A DNA stretch of 6,361 nt from Planktothrix sp. UBA8402. Lineage in GTDB: Bacteria; Cyanobacteriota; Cyanobacteriia; Cyanobacteriales; Microcoleaceae. Numbering within the stretch: the first letter of the stretch is position 1; every line of letters begins with the position of its first letter. The position numbers and the translations under genes were made by a program. Positions 1-6,062 of this stretch are shown here, piece by piece. The stretch lies in the NCBI GenBank assembly GCA_003456035.1, contig DMPJ01000128.1, forward strand, positions 4,694-11,054. The letters run 5' to 3'. Below the pieces are notes generated by a model. It searched no databases. It saw only the letters and a list, made by a program, of their open reading frames with translations, and was not told the DNA's origin.

Positions 1-1
1 T

Positions 2-406
2 CAATATATTGAAATCGCCGGATTTCAAAGCATTATGGGAAAGGGTTGGGAAGAAATTATTCAAAAAATTCAATGTAAAAGCTTAGATTTAATGTTAATT
101 TGTTTTCGCGGAAAGTCCTTTTATAATCTTGTTGAAGCTCTATCAATTTTAGAAAAAATGGAATCAAAAATCCCCGTAATTATCCTAGCACAATCTAATC
201 TTGATATCTTTAGTCAGACTGTAAACAAAAAACAAAAAAGCCAATCTTCGCCCACCGTTGAATTAGAGGATTACATTTGGAAAAAAATGGCTATTTATCT
301 ACAACACTTTACCCCTAGTTTTCCCCTTAAAGTCTTACCCTTTAATCTATCAGTAGATTCTCTTTTGGAAGAAATAAAAATTCTATTAACTCACCTTCAA
401 CCCTAG
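2..406 (+). CDS. C-terminal part of a protein ending in a receiver-like alpha/beta domain (partial at 5' end)
   Basis: The reading frame is open from the first bases of the window to the TAG at 404-406. The ATG at 35 is therefore probably internal, since the frame upstream of it reads QYIEIAGFQSI without a stop. About 134 residues are visible. They alternate hydrophobic strands and helices like a CheY-type receiver: a strand LDLMLICF, a helix NLVEALSILEKM, a strand IPVIILAQ, then a variable polar linker, and finally VLPFNLSVDSLLEEI, which resembles the 'KP(I/F)...L...I' ending of response regulators. The strand that should carry the phosphorylatable Asp reads LICFRG, with no acidic residue in place, and the usual Lys before the last Pro is Leu. 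If this is a receiver, it is a degenerate one. The parent protein (hybrid kinase, regulator or other multidomain protein) lies outside the window. The fold is inferred from pattern only; no family is firmly recognised. Confidence 0.6.
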   Translation, partial: QYIEIAGFQSIMGKGWEEIIQKIQCKSLDLMLICFRGKSFYNLVEALSILEKMESKIPVIILAQSNLDIFSQTVNKKQKSQSSPTVELEDYIWKKMAIYLQHFTPSFPLKVLPFNLSVDSLLEEIKILLTHLQP

Positions 407-423
407 AAATAAATCTAAATTTT

Positions 424-453
424 TTGTCAAAAGAGGGAATTCGGATATATTAT
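424..453 (+). promoter_or_regulatory. Putative sigma70-type promoter for the first DUF1400 hydrolase gene
   Basis: TTGTCA at 424-429 matches five of six bases of the -35 consensus. TATATT at 446-451 (16-bp spacer) or TATTAT at 448-453 (18-bp spacer) could be the -10. Transcription would start near 458-460, giving a leader of about 18 nt. In AT-rich intergenic DNA such matches are common, so this is tentative. Confidence 0.4.
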
Positions 454-464
454 TCAATTTTGAA

Positions 465-469
465 AAGGA
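465..469 (+). promoter_or_regulatory. Ribosome binding site
   Basis: AAGGA lies 7 nt before the ATG at 477. This supports that start codon, which also places a signal peptide exactly at the N-terminus. Confidence 0.6.
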
Positions 470-476
470 AAAAACT

Positions 477-2132
477 ATGCGCTGGCTTCCATCTGTTACC
501 TTAACAATAGTCTCCATCTTATTCACGACCCTCCCCGGAATTGCCGCGGAATCAATTATTTTACCTTTGGGAAAAACCACAATTTCTATTTCCATTGATT
601 CTTTAGAAAATTATGCCAATCAAGGCACAATTACCCCCAAAGAATCCTTAGCTACCTATCTAAAACTATTAAGTCCTGGACAACAACAAACTTTACTTAG
701 ACTATTAAAAACCCGTTACACCAATCAAGATATTTCTATTCAACCTTTTTTTAATTCTCCTTTAATTCTGGCATTTTTAAGCCATCTCGGAAATATCATT
801 CAAACTCAGTCTGGTGACAATGGAGTAGAAGCAATTCATACTAGCTTAATTAAGGTTTCTAATACACCTAATGGTTTTACCATTATAGATGTTATGCGGC
901 AATTTCCTAGCCCAGAAATTCGTTTAGATATTGAACAAACATTAGAAATTTTAACCCAAGTTTTTACTTTGATTCAGCAAACTCAGACGGTAACACAATC
1001 TTTAGAAATATTATCAAAAATTGAAGCAAAAAAAGCTGATTTTACTGATTTTAGCAAAATACCAGATTTACGAGAACTGGGAATATTCAAGAGTATTAAA
1101 AAAACCATCACGGTCAATAATCCTGAAAATAATCGTAACTTTGAGGTTGATATTTATTTACCAGATACTTCTATTTCTACCGATCAAAATTTGACTAAAT
1201 TATCCTATCCTGTGATTGTGATTTCCCATGGGTTAGCTTCCGATCGTTCACGCTTTGAAAATTTAGCTAGACATCTAACTTCCTATGGTTTTGCTGTTGC
1301 TGTTCCCCAACATCCAGGAAGTGATTATCAACAATTTCAATTATTACTTAAAGGGGAAGTTAAAGACTTATTTGAACCCGAACAATTTATTGATCGACCT
1401 AAAGATATTACCGCCTTATTGAATCACCTGGAAAAACTTAATTCCAGCGATTTTAATGATCAATTAGATCTACAAAATGTTGGTGTAGTCGGTCATTCTT
1501 TAGGAGGATATACCGCCCTCACCTTAGCTGGAGCTACCCTCGATTTTACCCAACTTAAAACCGACTGTCAACAATCCAATATTCCCTTAAATCCCTCGAT
1601 CTTTCTTCAGTGTCGAGCTTTAGAACTTCCTGAACATAATTATAACCTTCAAGATTCAAGAGTCAAAGCTATTTTTATCTTAAATCCAGTTAATAGTATT
1701 ATTTTGGGGAAATCTGGTTTAAGTAAAATTAAAATTCCCGTTTTTATCACAGCTAGTAACGCAGATTTTCTGGCTCCCGCATTATCAGAACAGTTACAAT
1801 CTTTTACTTGGTTAACCACCCCCCAGAAATATTTAATGATGCAAAATCATGCTACCCATTTTTATGATATTACTCAAGAAAATACTTCTGAATTATCGCA
1901 AATTCCCCAGTTTGTTCCTCCTACATCCGAAATTAGTCGATATTATGTTAAAGCACTCAGTACCGCATTTTTTAAAACCTATCTGAATCAAGATTCTCAA
2001 TATAAACCCTATCTTAATGCTGCTTATATTCAAAATATAACCGATCCAGCCTATCCCATCAGTTTAATTCAATCTCTGACCCCCAATCAATTAAATAATG
2101 CAATTAAGGGAATAACCCCTGATCAAAATTAA
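477..2132 (+). CDS. Exported alpha/beta hydrolase with N-terminal DUF1400 domain (intact tandem copy 1)
   Basis: A 551-residue predicted secreted or periplasmic hydrolase. Residues 1-24 form a signal peptide: Arg2, a hydrophobic core of about 17 residues, and cleavage probably around PGIAA/ES. Residues ~25-150 match the cyanobacterial DUF1400 pattern (LPLGKTTISISIDSLENYANQG..., then a 'QFPSPEIRLD' segment). The catalytic domain follows from ~220: oxyanion-region ISHGLASDR (His251-Gly252), nucleophile elbow GHSLGG with Ser341, probable acid Asp430 (SNADF) and base His461 (ATHF). This order resembles the dienelactone hydrolase/PAF-acetylhydrolase-like group. Cys364 and Cys379 could form a disulfide after export. 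The length is normal for the family and the C-terminal helical tail is intact. The start has a good ribosome binding site. The substrate is unknown; esterase or lipase activity is inference from the triad. The next gene is a paralogue 81 bp downstream, on the same strand. Confidence 0.88.
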   Translation: MRWLPSVTLTIVSILFTTLPGIAAESIILPLGKTTISISIDSLENYANQGTITPKESLATYLKLLSPGQQQTLLRLLKTRYTNQDISIQPFFNSPLILAFLSHLGNIIQTQSGDNGVEAIHTSLIKVSNTPNGFTIIDVMRQFPSPEIRLDIEQTLEILTQVFTLIQQTQTVTQSLEILSKIEAKKADFTDFSKIPDLRELGIFKSIKKTITVNNPENNRNFEVDIYLPDTSISTDQNLTKLSYPVIVISHGLASDRSRFENLARHLTSYGFAVAVPQHPGSDYQQFQLLLKGEVKDLFEPEQFIDRPKDITALLNHLEKLNSSDFNDQLDLQNVGVVGHSLGGYTALTLAGATLDFTQLKTDCQQSNIPLNPSIFLQCRALELPEHNYNLQDSRVKAIFILNPVNSIILGKSGLSKIKIPVFITASNADFLAPALSEQLQSFTWLTTPQKYLMMQNHATHFYDITQENTSELSQIPQFVPPTSEISRYYVKALSTAFFKTYLNQDSQYKPYLNAAYIQNITDPAYPISLIQSLTPNQLNNAIKGITPDQN

Positions 2133-2152
2133 TTAATTAAATTAAAAAATAG

Positions 2153-2182
2153 TTGACATAATCTAATTTTTAATGCTAACAT
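2153..2182 (+). promoter_or_regulatory. Strong-looking extended -10 promoter for the second DUF1400 hydrolase gene
   Basis: A perfect -35 TTGACA (2153-2158) is followed after 18 bp by TAACAT (2177-2182). TG lies one base upstream of it (2174-2175), making an extended -10 (TGnTAnnnT). Transcription would start near 2189, leaving a leader of about 25 nt before the ATG at 2214. This suggests the second paralogue is transcribed on its own rather than only by read-through. The -10 hexamer is also the outer end of a perfect inverted repeat. Confidence 0.65.
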
Positions 2183-2219
2183 AGAATTAAATCAAATTAT
2201 ATGATTTAATTCTATGTTA
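2177..2219. repeat. Perfect 18-bp inverted repeat spanning -10, transcription start and start codon
   Basis: The left arm TAACATAGAATTAAATCA (2177-2194) and right arm TGATTTAATTCTATGTTA (2202-2219) are exact reverse complements, separated by the 7-nt loop AATTATA. The left arm begins at the -10 hexamer and the right arm contains the ATG at 2214-2216. No T-run follows on either strand, so it does not look like an intrinsic terminator. Possible roles are a repressor operator or an RNA hairpin occluding translation in long transcripts. The sequence shows the symmetry; the role is inference. Confidence 0.85.
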
Positions 2220-3707
2220 AAATTTATTAAAAATCGGCAAATTCAGCCACCCGATAAAAACCATAAAAATCTTCACTCTATACCAGCTAAATTGGTTAAA
2301 ATCTGCTTAGGAATAGTATCAACTTTAATCGCCGCAACCCAGTCTGCAATTGCCAGCGAACAAATTGCTGTTAGGTATAGTATCGGTACAGTATTGATTC
2401 CCGTTGAAGACTTAGCGACATTTGCTAAACAGGGAAATACCTCACCCATATTATCAATTTCTGGAACAATTCTCAGTGATGAAGATTCAGAAAAACTGCG
2501 CCAACTTTTAGTCACTCCCATGACAGCCAGCCCTTGGAGTATTGAACAATTTAATAATAGCAATATAGGTACTACAATATTAACTCGCTTTGGTAATTTC
2601 ATTAGAACCGATAATGGAGAAAATGGTTTACACGCCTTAAAAACCGCCATTAATCAAGCCTCTAAACTTCCTACTGGTTTAACTTTACTTGGTATTTTAG
2701 AAAATTTCCCTGGTAAAACAATAGAAGTTAACCTAAATTTTGCTGTCCAAGTTATTGAAGATTTATCTCAAATTATTTATGAAGATCAATCTATTATTAA
2801 TTGGATTAACCAACAAGCAAAAGCCGAGATCAATAATCCAGCAATTCAAAATCGACCGATTAATTTGAAAAATCCTGGAACAATTACATGGAAAAAAGAA
2901 TCCTTTACCTTTCAGAATCCTCGACGAAATCAGCCTTCTCCCGTTGATGTTTATATCCCCCAAATTTCAACTCCTACCCCCGTTATTGTGATTTCTCATG
3001 GTTTAGGTTCTGATCGAACTACCTTCAAATATTTAGCCGAACATTTAGCATCTTATGGGTATTTTGTAGCGGTTCCTGAACATTTAGAAACCAGTGCCGA
3101 TGGGTTAGCTAATTTCTTACAAGGGAATACTCAACCTCCTGATGCAGAAGCATTTATTGATCGTCCTTTAGATATTACTGCTGTACTTAATTTATTAGAA
3201 GAAAAAGCCAAAAAATCCGTATTTCCTAGCCCTTTACTCTTAGATAATGTGGGGGTTATAGGTCAATCCTATGGCGGTTATACAGCTTTAGCGGTAGGGG
3301 GTGCGACCTTTAATACCAACAGAATTAATCAAGAGTGTGCAAAGGTTGTAGACCAACAAATTACTCTAAATATCTCGATCTTACTGCAATGTCAAGCCAC
3401 TTCTATTGCGGATAAAGGTTATGATCTTCATGATAAACGAGTCAAAGCGGTAATTGCTGTGAATCCAATTACCAGTGTTGTATTTGGACAAGAAGGCATG
3501 AGTCAAATTAAAATCCCCGTGTTAATGATTGGAGGAAGTGATGATTATGTAGCCCCCGCAGTTAGTGAACAAATTTATCCCTTTTCTTGGTTAACCAGTC
3601 CTAATAAATATTTAATGTTATTAGAAAAAGGAACCCATTTTTCCTTTTTAGGATCAGGGGAAGAAGTTATTCCTGTTCCCGAAACAAATTATTGGCCCCA
3701 ATCCTGA
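2214..3707 (+). CDS. Exported DUF1400 alpha/beta hydrolase, tandem copy 2, frameshifted near its C-terminus
   Basis: A 497-residue frame paralogous to the gene at 477-2132. The N-terminus carries ~26 polar residues before a hydrophobic stretch ending ATQSAIA/SEQ, a signal peptide with likely cleavage after Ala47. DUF1400 spans ~48-175. The hydrolase domain has ISHGLGSDR (His262-Gly263), GQSYGG with Ser352, Asp444 (GGSDDY) and His475 (GTHF), so the triad is complete. Cys375 and Cys393 match the Cys pair of copy 1. The frame then ends at TGA 3705-3707 with PETNYWPQS, about 65 residues short. The conserved tail continues in the +1 frame to 3900. Removing one A from 3682-3684 restores PEQIIGPNPELAF and a 561-residue product, like copy 1. 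No clear ribosome binding site precedes ATG 2214. A TTG at 2292 would give a more compact signal peptide but also lacks one. This may be a pseudogene, a sequence error, or a gene still giving a shortened enzyme. Confidence 0.82.
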   Translation: MLKFIKNRQIQPPDKNHKNLHSIPAKLVKICLGIVSTLIAATQSAIASEQIAVRYSIGTVLIPVEDLATFAKQGNTSPILSISGTILSDEDSEKLRQLLVTPMTASPWSIEQFNNSNIGTTILTRFGNFIRTDNGENGLHALKTAINQASKLPTGLTLLGILENFPGKTIEVNLNFAVQVIEDLSQIIYEDQSIINWINQQAKAEINNPAIQNRPINLKNPGTITWKKESFTFQNPRRNQPSPVDVYIPQISTPTPVIVISHGLGSDRTTFKYLAEHLASYGYFVAVPEHLETSADGLANFLQGNTQPPDAEAFIDRPLDITAVLNLLEEKAKKSVFPSPLLLDNVGVIGQSYGGYTALAVGGATFNTNRINQECAKVVDQQITLNISILLQCQATSIADKGYDLHDKRVKAVIAVNPITSVVFGQEGMSQIKIPVLMIGGSDDYVAPAVSEQIYPFSWLTSPNKYLMLLEKGTHFSFLGSGEEVIPVPETNYWPQS

Positions 3708-3900
3708 ATTAGCCTTTCCTTTGTTAAAAGCAATAAGTCTGGTTTTTTTCAATAGTTATATTCGAGGTCAAACAGAATATTTACCCTATTTGAATGCGGG
3801 TTATATCCAGAGACTGGAAACCTCACCTTTTAGTTTAACTATTGTTAATTCTTTAACTTCAGAAGATATTCATACAGCAATTAGTAAAGTTCGCAAATAG
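3700..3900 (+). pseudogene. Out-of-frame C-terminal continuation of the second DUF1400 hydrolase
   Basis: In the frame beginning at 3700 the sequence reads NPELAFPLLKAISLVFF and continues through TEYLPYLNAGYIQRLE to KVRK and TAG at 3898-3900. This aligns with the end of copy 1 (EISRYYVKALSTAFFKTYL, YKPYLNAAYIQ, LIQSLTPNQLNNAIKGI). Typical family wording (IGPNP) is already visible in this frame from 3691, upstream of the TGA of the main frame. The single-base insertion must therefore lie a little before that, most simply in AAA 3682-3684. The stretch has no start codon or ribosome binding site of its own and is not an independent gene. Confidence 0.85.
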
Positions 3901-3925
3901 TAGGGAAACCCGAAATATTAAATCA

Positions 3926-3949
3926 GAGGTATAATTAACTCAATACCTC
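3926..3949. repeat. Short inverted repeat overlapping a TATAAT box upstream of the YheT-like hydrolase
   Basis: GAGGTAT (3926-3932) and ATACCTC (3943-3949) are exact reverse complements around a 10-nt loop. The left arm overlaps the perfect -10 hexamer TATAAT at 3930-3935, for which no -35 match is visible at the right distance. It could be an operator or a small hairpin in the leader. No T-run follows, so termination is unlikely. The 7-bp arms could be chance. Confidence 0.35.
3930..3935 (+). promoter_or_regulatory. Possible -10 element for the YheT-like hydrolase gene
   Basis: A perfect TATAAT lies 41 bp before ATG 3977, which would give a leader of roughly 35 nt. No recognisable -35 lies 16-18 bp upstream, so the promoter would need an activator or another form of recognition. 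Tentative. Confidence 0.3.
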
Positions 3950-3976
3950 AACAAACAAACCCATTATAAAACCCCA

Positions 3977-5077
3977 ATGATTCAGCCAACCTATCAACCA
4001 CCTTTTACCCTAAAAAATGGCTTTTCCATGACTGTTTATGCAGCATTAAGAGCCAGCCGAAATTGGGAAAAAACCATCAACTTACCTGATCCAGTTTATC
4101 AAGAAACAGTGTTTTTAGGGGCGGGAGGGATTCCTATTTATGGTATTGTTGCCATTCCCGAAAACCCTAGAGGCACAATTGTTTCCACCTATGGAATTAC
4201 CGGAACTTTAGACAATCAATGGTTTTTAAGAATTTGGGGAAGAAAAGTCTTTGCTGCGGGTTACGCTGTCGTTTTATTTGATTGGAGAGCGCACGGAAAA
4301 ACAGCAGAATTATCCCCCACATTAACCTCCGATGGCTTATATGAAGGGGAAGATTTTGTTAGAATTGCGGCTCAATCTAAATTAATGGGTTGTCCGACTC
4401 CCTTTTGGTTTACAGGTTATTCTTTAGGGGGACAATTAGCATTATGGGGAATTAAAACTGCCCAAACTGTTAATAAATGGGGAGCAGATTTAGGCTTACA
4501 AGATACCGATATCGCCGGAGGTGCAGTCATTTGTCCTAGTTTAGATTCGACTCGTTCTTTATCTTATTTAGTTCAACATTCCTGTGGAAAATATTTAGAA
4601 AAAGCCATTACTAAAGAACTAAAAAAATTAGCCAGAAACCTTTATCATTATCATCCTAATGATATCGATCCAGAGGCAATTAAACGGGCAAATTCAATTT
4701 GGGGATTTGATCATGAATTAGTGATTGGACGCTTAGGATTTAAGAGCGTTGAAGCCTATTATGAAGCCAGTAGTGGGTTACAGTTAATTCCCCAACTGAA
4801 TAAACCCACATTGATTTTATATGCCGAGGATGATCCCCTATTTGATCCCACTATTATTACTGATTTAAAATCGGCTAGTAATCAGAATGCTGCGATTAAT
4901 TTAGTTACAACAGAATATGGAGGTCATGTTGGTTATATTAGTAGTAAGATTTGCCAAAATCAATTTAATGATCCGGATCGATGGTGGGCTTGGAATCGGA
5001 TTTTAGATTGGTTAGAGCAGGAGGAAAAAAAAATATCTAACCCCACCCCGGCCCTCCCCTTGGTAAGGAGAGGGTGA
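3977..5077 (+). CDS. Cytoplasmic alpha/beta hydrolase, YheT/COG0429-like
   Basis: A 366-residue protein with no signal peptide or membrane segment. The order of motifs fits an alpha/beta hydrolase of the YheT-like group: an N-terminal 'PPFTLKNGFSMTVYAALR' lead, a first core strand GTIVSTYGITGT, the segment VVLFDWRAHG, nucleophile elbow GYSLGG with Ser149, probable acid Asp286 (AEDDPLF) and base His317 (GGHVGY). The loop after the first strand has Tyr72-Gly73 where many relatives have His-Gly. It is not closely related to the two DUF1400 hydrolases upstream. The last twelve residues, NPTPALPLVRRG (355-366), are encoded by a palindromic repeat that supplies the stop codon, so the ancestral C-terminus probably ended soon after WLEQEEKK. 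No clear Shine-Dalgarno precedes ATG 3977, but the frame has no better start and the N-terminus looks complete. The substrate is unknown. The family call is from motif memory and could be a sister COG. Confidence 0.8.
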   Translation: MIQPTYQPPFTLKNGFSMTVYAALRASRNWEKTINLPDPVYQETVFLGAGGIPIYGIVAIPENPRGTIVSTYGITGTLDNQWFLRIWGRKVFAAGYAVVLFDWRAHGKTAELSPTLTSDGLYEGEDFVRIAAQSKLMGCPTPFWFTGYSLGGQLALWGIKTAQTVNKWGADLGLQDTDIAGGAVICPSLDSTRSLSYLVQHSCGKYLEKAITKELKKLARNLYHYHPNDIDPEAIKRANSIWGFDHELVIGRLGFKSVEAYYEASSGLQLIPQLNKPTLILYAEDDPLFDPTIITDLKSASNQNAAINLVTTEYGGHVGYISSKICQNQFNDPDRWWAWNRILDWLEQEEKKISNPTPALPLVRRG

Positions 5078-5087
5078 TAGTGGGGTT
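5039..5087. repeat. C/G-rich palindromic repeat between convergent genes; possible bidirectional terminator
   Basis: Outer arms AACCCCAC (5039-5046) and GTGGGGTT (5080-5087) are exact complements. Inside lies a stem CCCTCCCCTT (5052-5061) with AAGGAGAGGG (5065-5074), a 3-nt loop and a single mismatch (C5057/A5069). The composition differs sharply from the AT-rich surroundings. It resembles the dispersed palindromes of cyanobacterial genomes that read NPTPALPLV on one strand and PLSPSPYQGEG on the other. It encodes the C-terminal tail of the + strand hydrolase and lies 4 bp beyond the end of argB. A hairpin this strong could stop transcription from both sides or protect 3' ends. Copies elsewhere cannot be checked here. 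Confidence 0.8.
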
Positions 5088-5091
5088 TGGT

Positions 5092-5985
5092 CTAACGCAT
5101 AAATTCCGAGGCGACAATCATAGTTCCTATCCCTGAATCTGTAAAGACTTCTTGTAATAAAGCATGGGGAACACGACCATCTAAAATATGAGCAGCCCGA
5201 ACCCCCTGGGCTAAACTTCTGACACAACAATTGACTTTAGGAATCATACCCCCGGAAACAATTCCTTGCTCAATTAATTGTCTAGCTTCCTGAATATTAA
5301 CTTGGGCAATTAAGGTATCGGGATTATGATAATCCTCCAAAATTCCGGCTGTATCTGTTAACAGAATTAACTTTTCCGCACCCAACGCCGCCGCAATTTC
5401 CCCGGCAACGGTATCCGCATTCATGTTATAAGCCTGTCCATCTTCATCCGTTGCCACACTAGAAACAACTGGAATATAACCATTACTAGCTAAAGACTCT
5501 AACAGTTTAGTATTGACACTGCTAACTTCTCCCACAAAACCAATATCTGCTTGACCTTCAGGACGAGCTTTAATTAAATTAGCATCCTTCCCGCATAAGC
5601 CAACGGCTTCCCCGCCCGCTTGGTTAATTAGAGAGACAATTTCCTTATTTACTCGACCCACTAACACCATTTCCACCACATCCATTGTAGCGGCATCCGT
5701 GACTCGCAAACCGTTTTTAAATTGGGGTTCAATTCCCAGTTTGATTAACCAACTATTAATTTCCGGGCCGCCTCCATGGACGACCACCACTCGAATTCCG
5801 ACAAAAGACAGTAAGACAATATCCTGCATCACCTTATCTTTGAGGCTACTGTCTTTCATCGCAGCCCCCCCATATTTGACCACGATAGTACGATTAAAAA
5901 ACTTTTGAATATAGGGGAGAGCTTCACTAAGGATTTTAGCCCGAATTGCCGTATCTGTTTGGTCGAAGTCGCTATGTTTAAGCAT
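5092..5985 (-). CDS. argB: Acetylglutamate kinase (N-acetyl-L-glutamate 5-phosphotransferase)
   Basis: A full-length 297-residue ArgB. It phosphorylates N-acetyl-L-glutamate with ATP, the second and usually controlling step of arginine synthesis, in the cytoplasm. Amino acid kinase signatures are all present: VVKYGGAAM with Lys37, [11 protein letters not shown] (HGGG 70-73), NGLRVTD (91-97) in the acetylglutamate site, [13 protein letters not shown] (186-198), LLTDTAGI (208-215) and GGMIPK with Lys250. The ~25 residues before the first core strand match the N-terminal helix found in arginine-inhibited hexameric enzymes. In cyanobacteria this class is known to bind the signalling protein PII, which relieves arginine inhibition under nitrogen excess; that control is inferred here. 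ATG 5985 gives the expected N-terminus ([26 protein letters not shown]), though no strong ribosome binding site precedes it. The gene converges with the hydrolase at 3977 and lies 77 bp downstream of mreD on the same strand. Confidence 0.97.
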   Translation of the reverse strand: MLKHSDFDQTDTAIRAKILSEALPYIQKFFNRTIVVKYGGAAMKDSSLKDKVMQDIVLLSFVGIRVVVVHGGGPEINSWLIKLGIEPQFKNGLRVTDAATMDVVEMVLVGRVNKEIVSLINQAGGEAVGLCGKDANLIKARPEGQADIGFVGEVSSVNTKLLESLASNGYIPVVSSVATDEDGQAYNMNADTVAGEIAAALGAEKLILLTDTAGILEDYHNPDTLIAQVNIQEARQLIEQGIVSGGMIPKVNCCVRSLAQGVRAAHILDGRVPHALLQEVFTDSGIGTMIVASEFMR

Positions 5986-6062
5986 ATAAGTTTCGGTGAG
6001 CGCGTTTAGGGCAGGTTTTGTGAGATATTTCCTAGTTAACGAAAATCCTGATCAACCCGCCC

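Noticed and set aside
404..426. Possible terminator after the first gene (TAGA...TCTA followed by several T)
   Set aside because: The stem is only four A/T-rich pairs; not enough to support termination.
386..595. Minus-strand open frame of 69 codons across the start of the first hydrolase gene
   Set aside because: It overlaps the well-supported signal peptide region on the other strand and has no recognisable motif; a shadow frame.
2292..2294. TTG as an alternative start for the second hydrolase, giving a shorter signal peptide
   Set aside because: No ribosome binding site precedes it, and the promoter spacing suits the ATG at 2214; left as a minor alternative.
2273..2963. Two minus-strand open frames (2273-2650 and 2763-2963) inside the second hydrolase gene
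   Set aside because: They lie antisense to a conserved coding region and have no independent support.
5012..5230. Minus-strand frame of 72 codons containing a PLSPSPYQGEGRGG-like peptide
   Set aside because: The peptide is the other-strand reading of the palindromic repeat, and the rest is argB read in the wrong frame.
5699..5908. Plus-strand frame of 69 codons inside argB
   Set aside because: It is antisense to strongly conserved argB codons.
6009..6062. Complementary GGGCAGGTT (6009-6017) and AACCCGCCC (6054-6062) between mreD and argB, a possible hairpin or attenuator
   Set aside because: Nine pairs with one G-U on the minus-strand RNA and a 36-nt loop; too weak and open to call a terminator or riboswitch, and no T-run follows.
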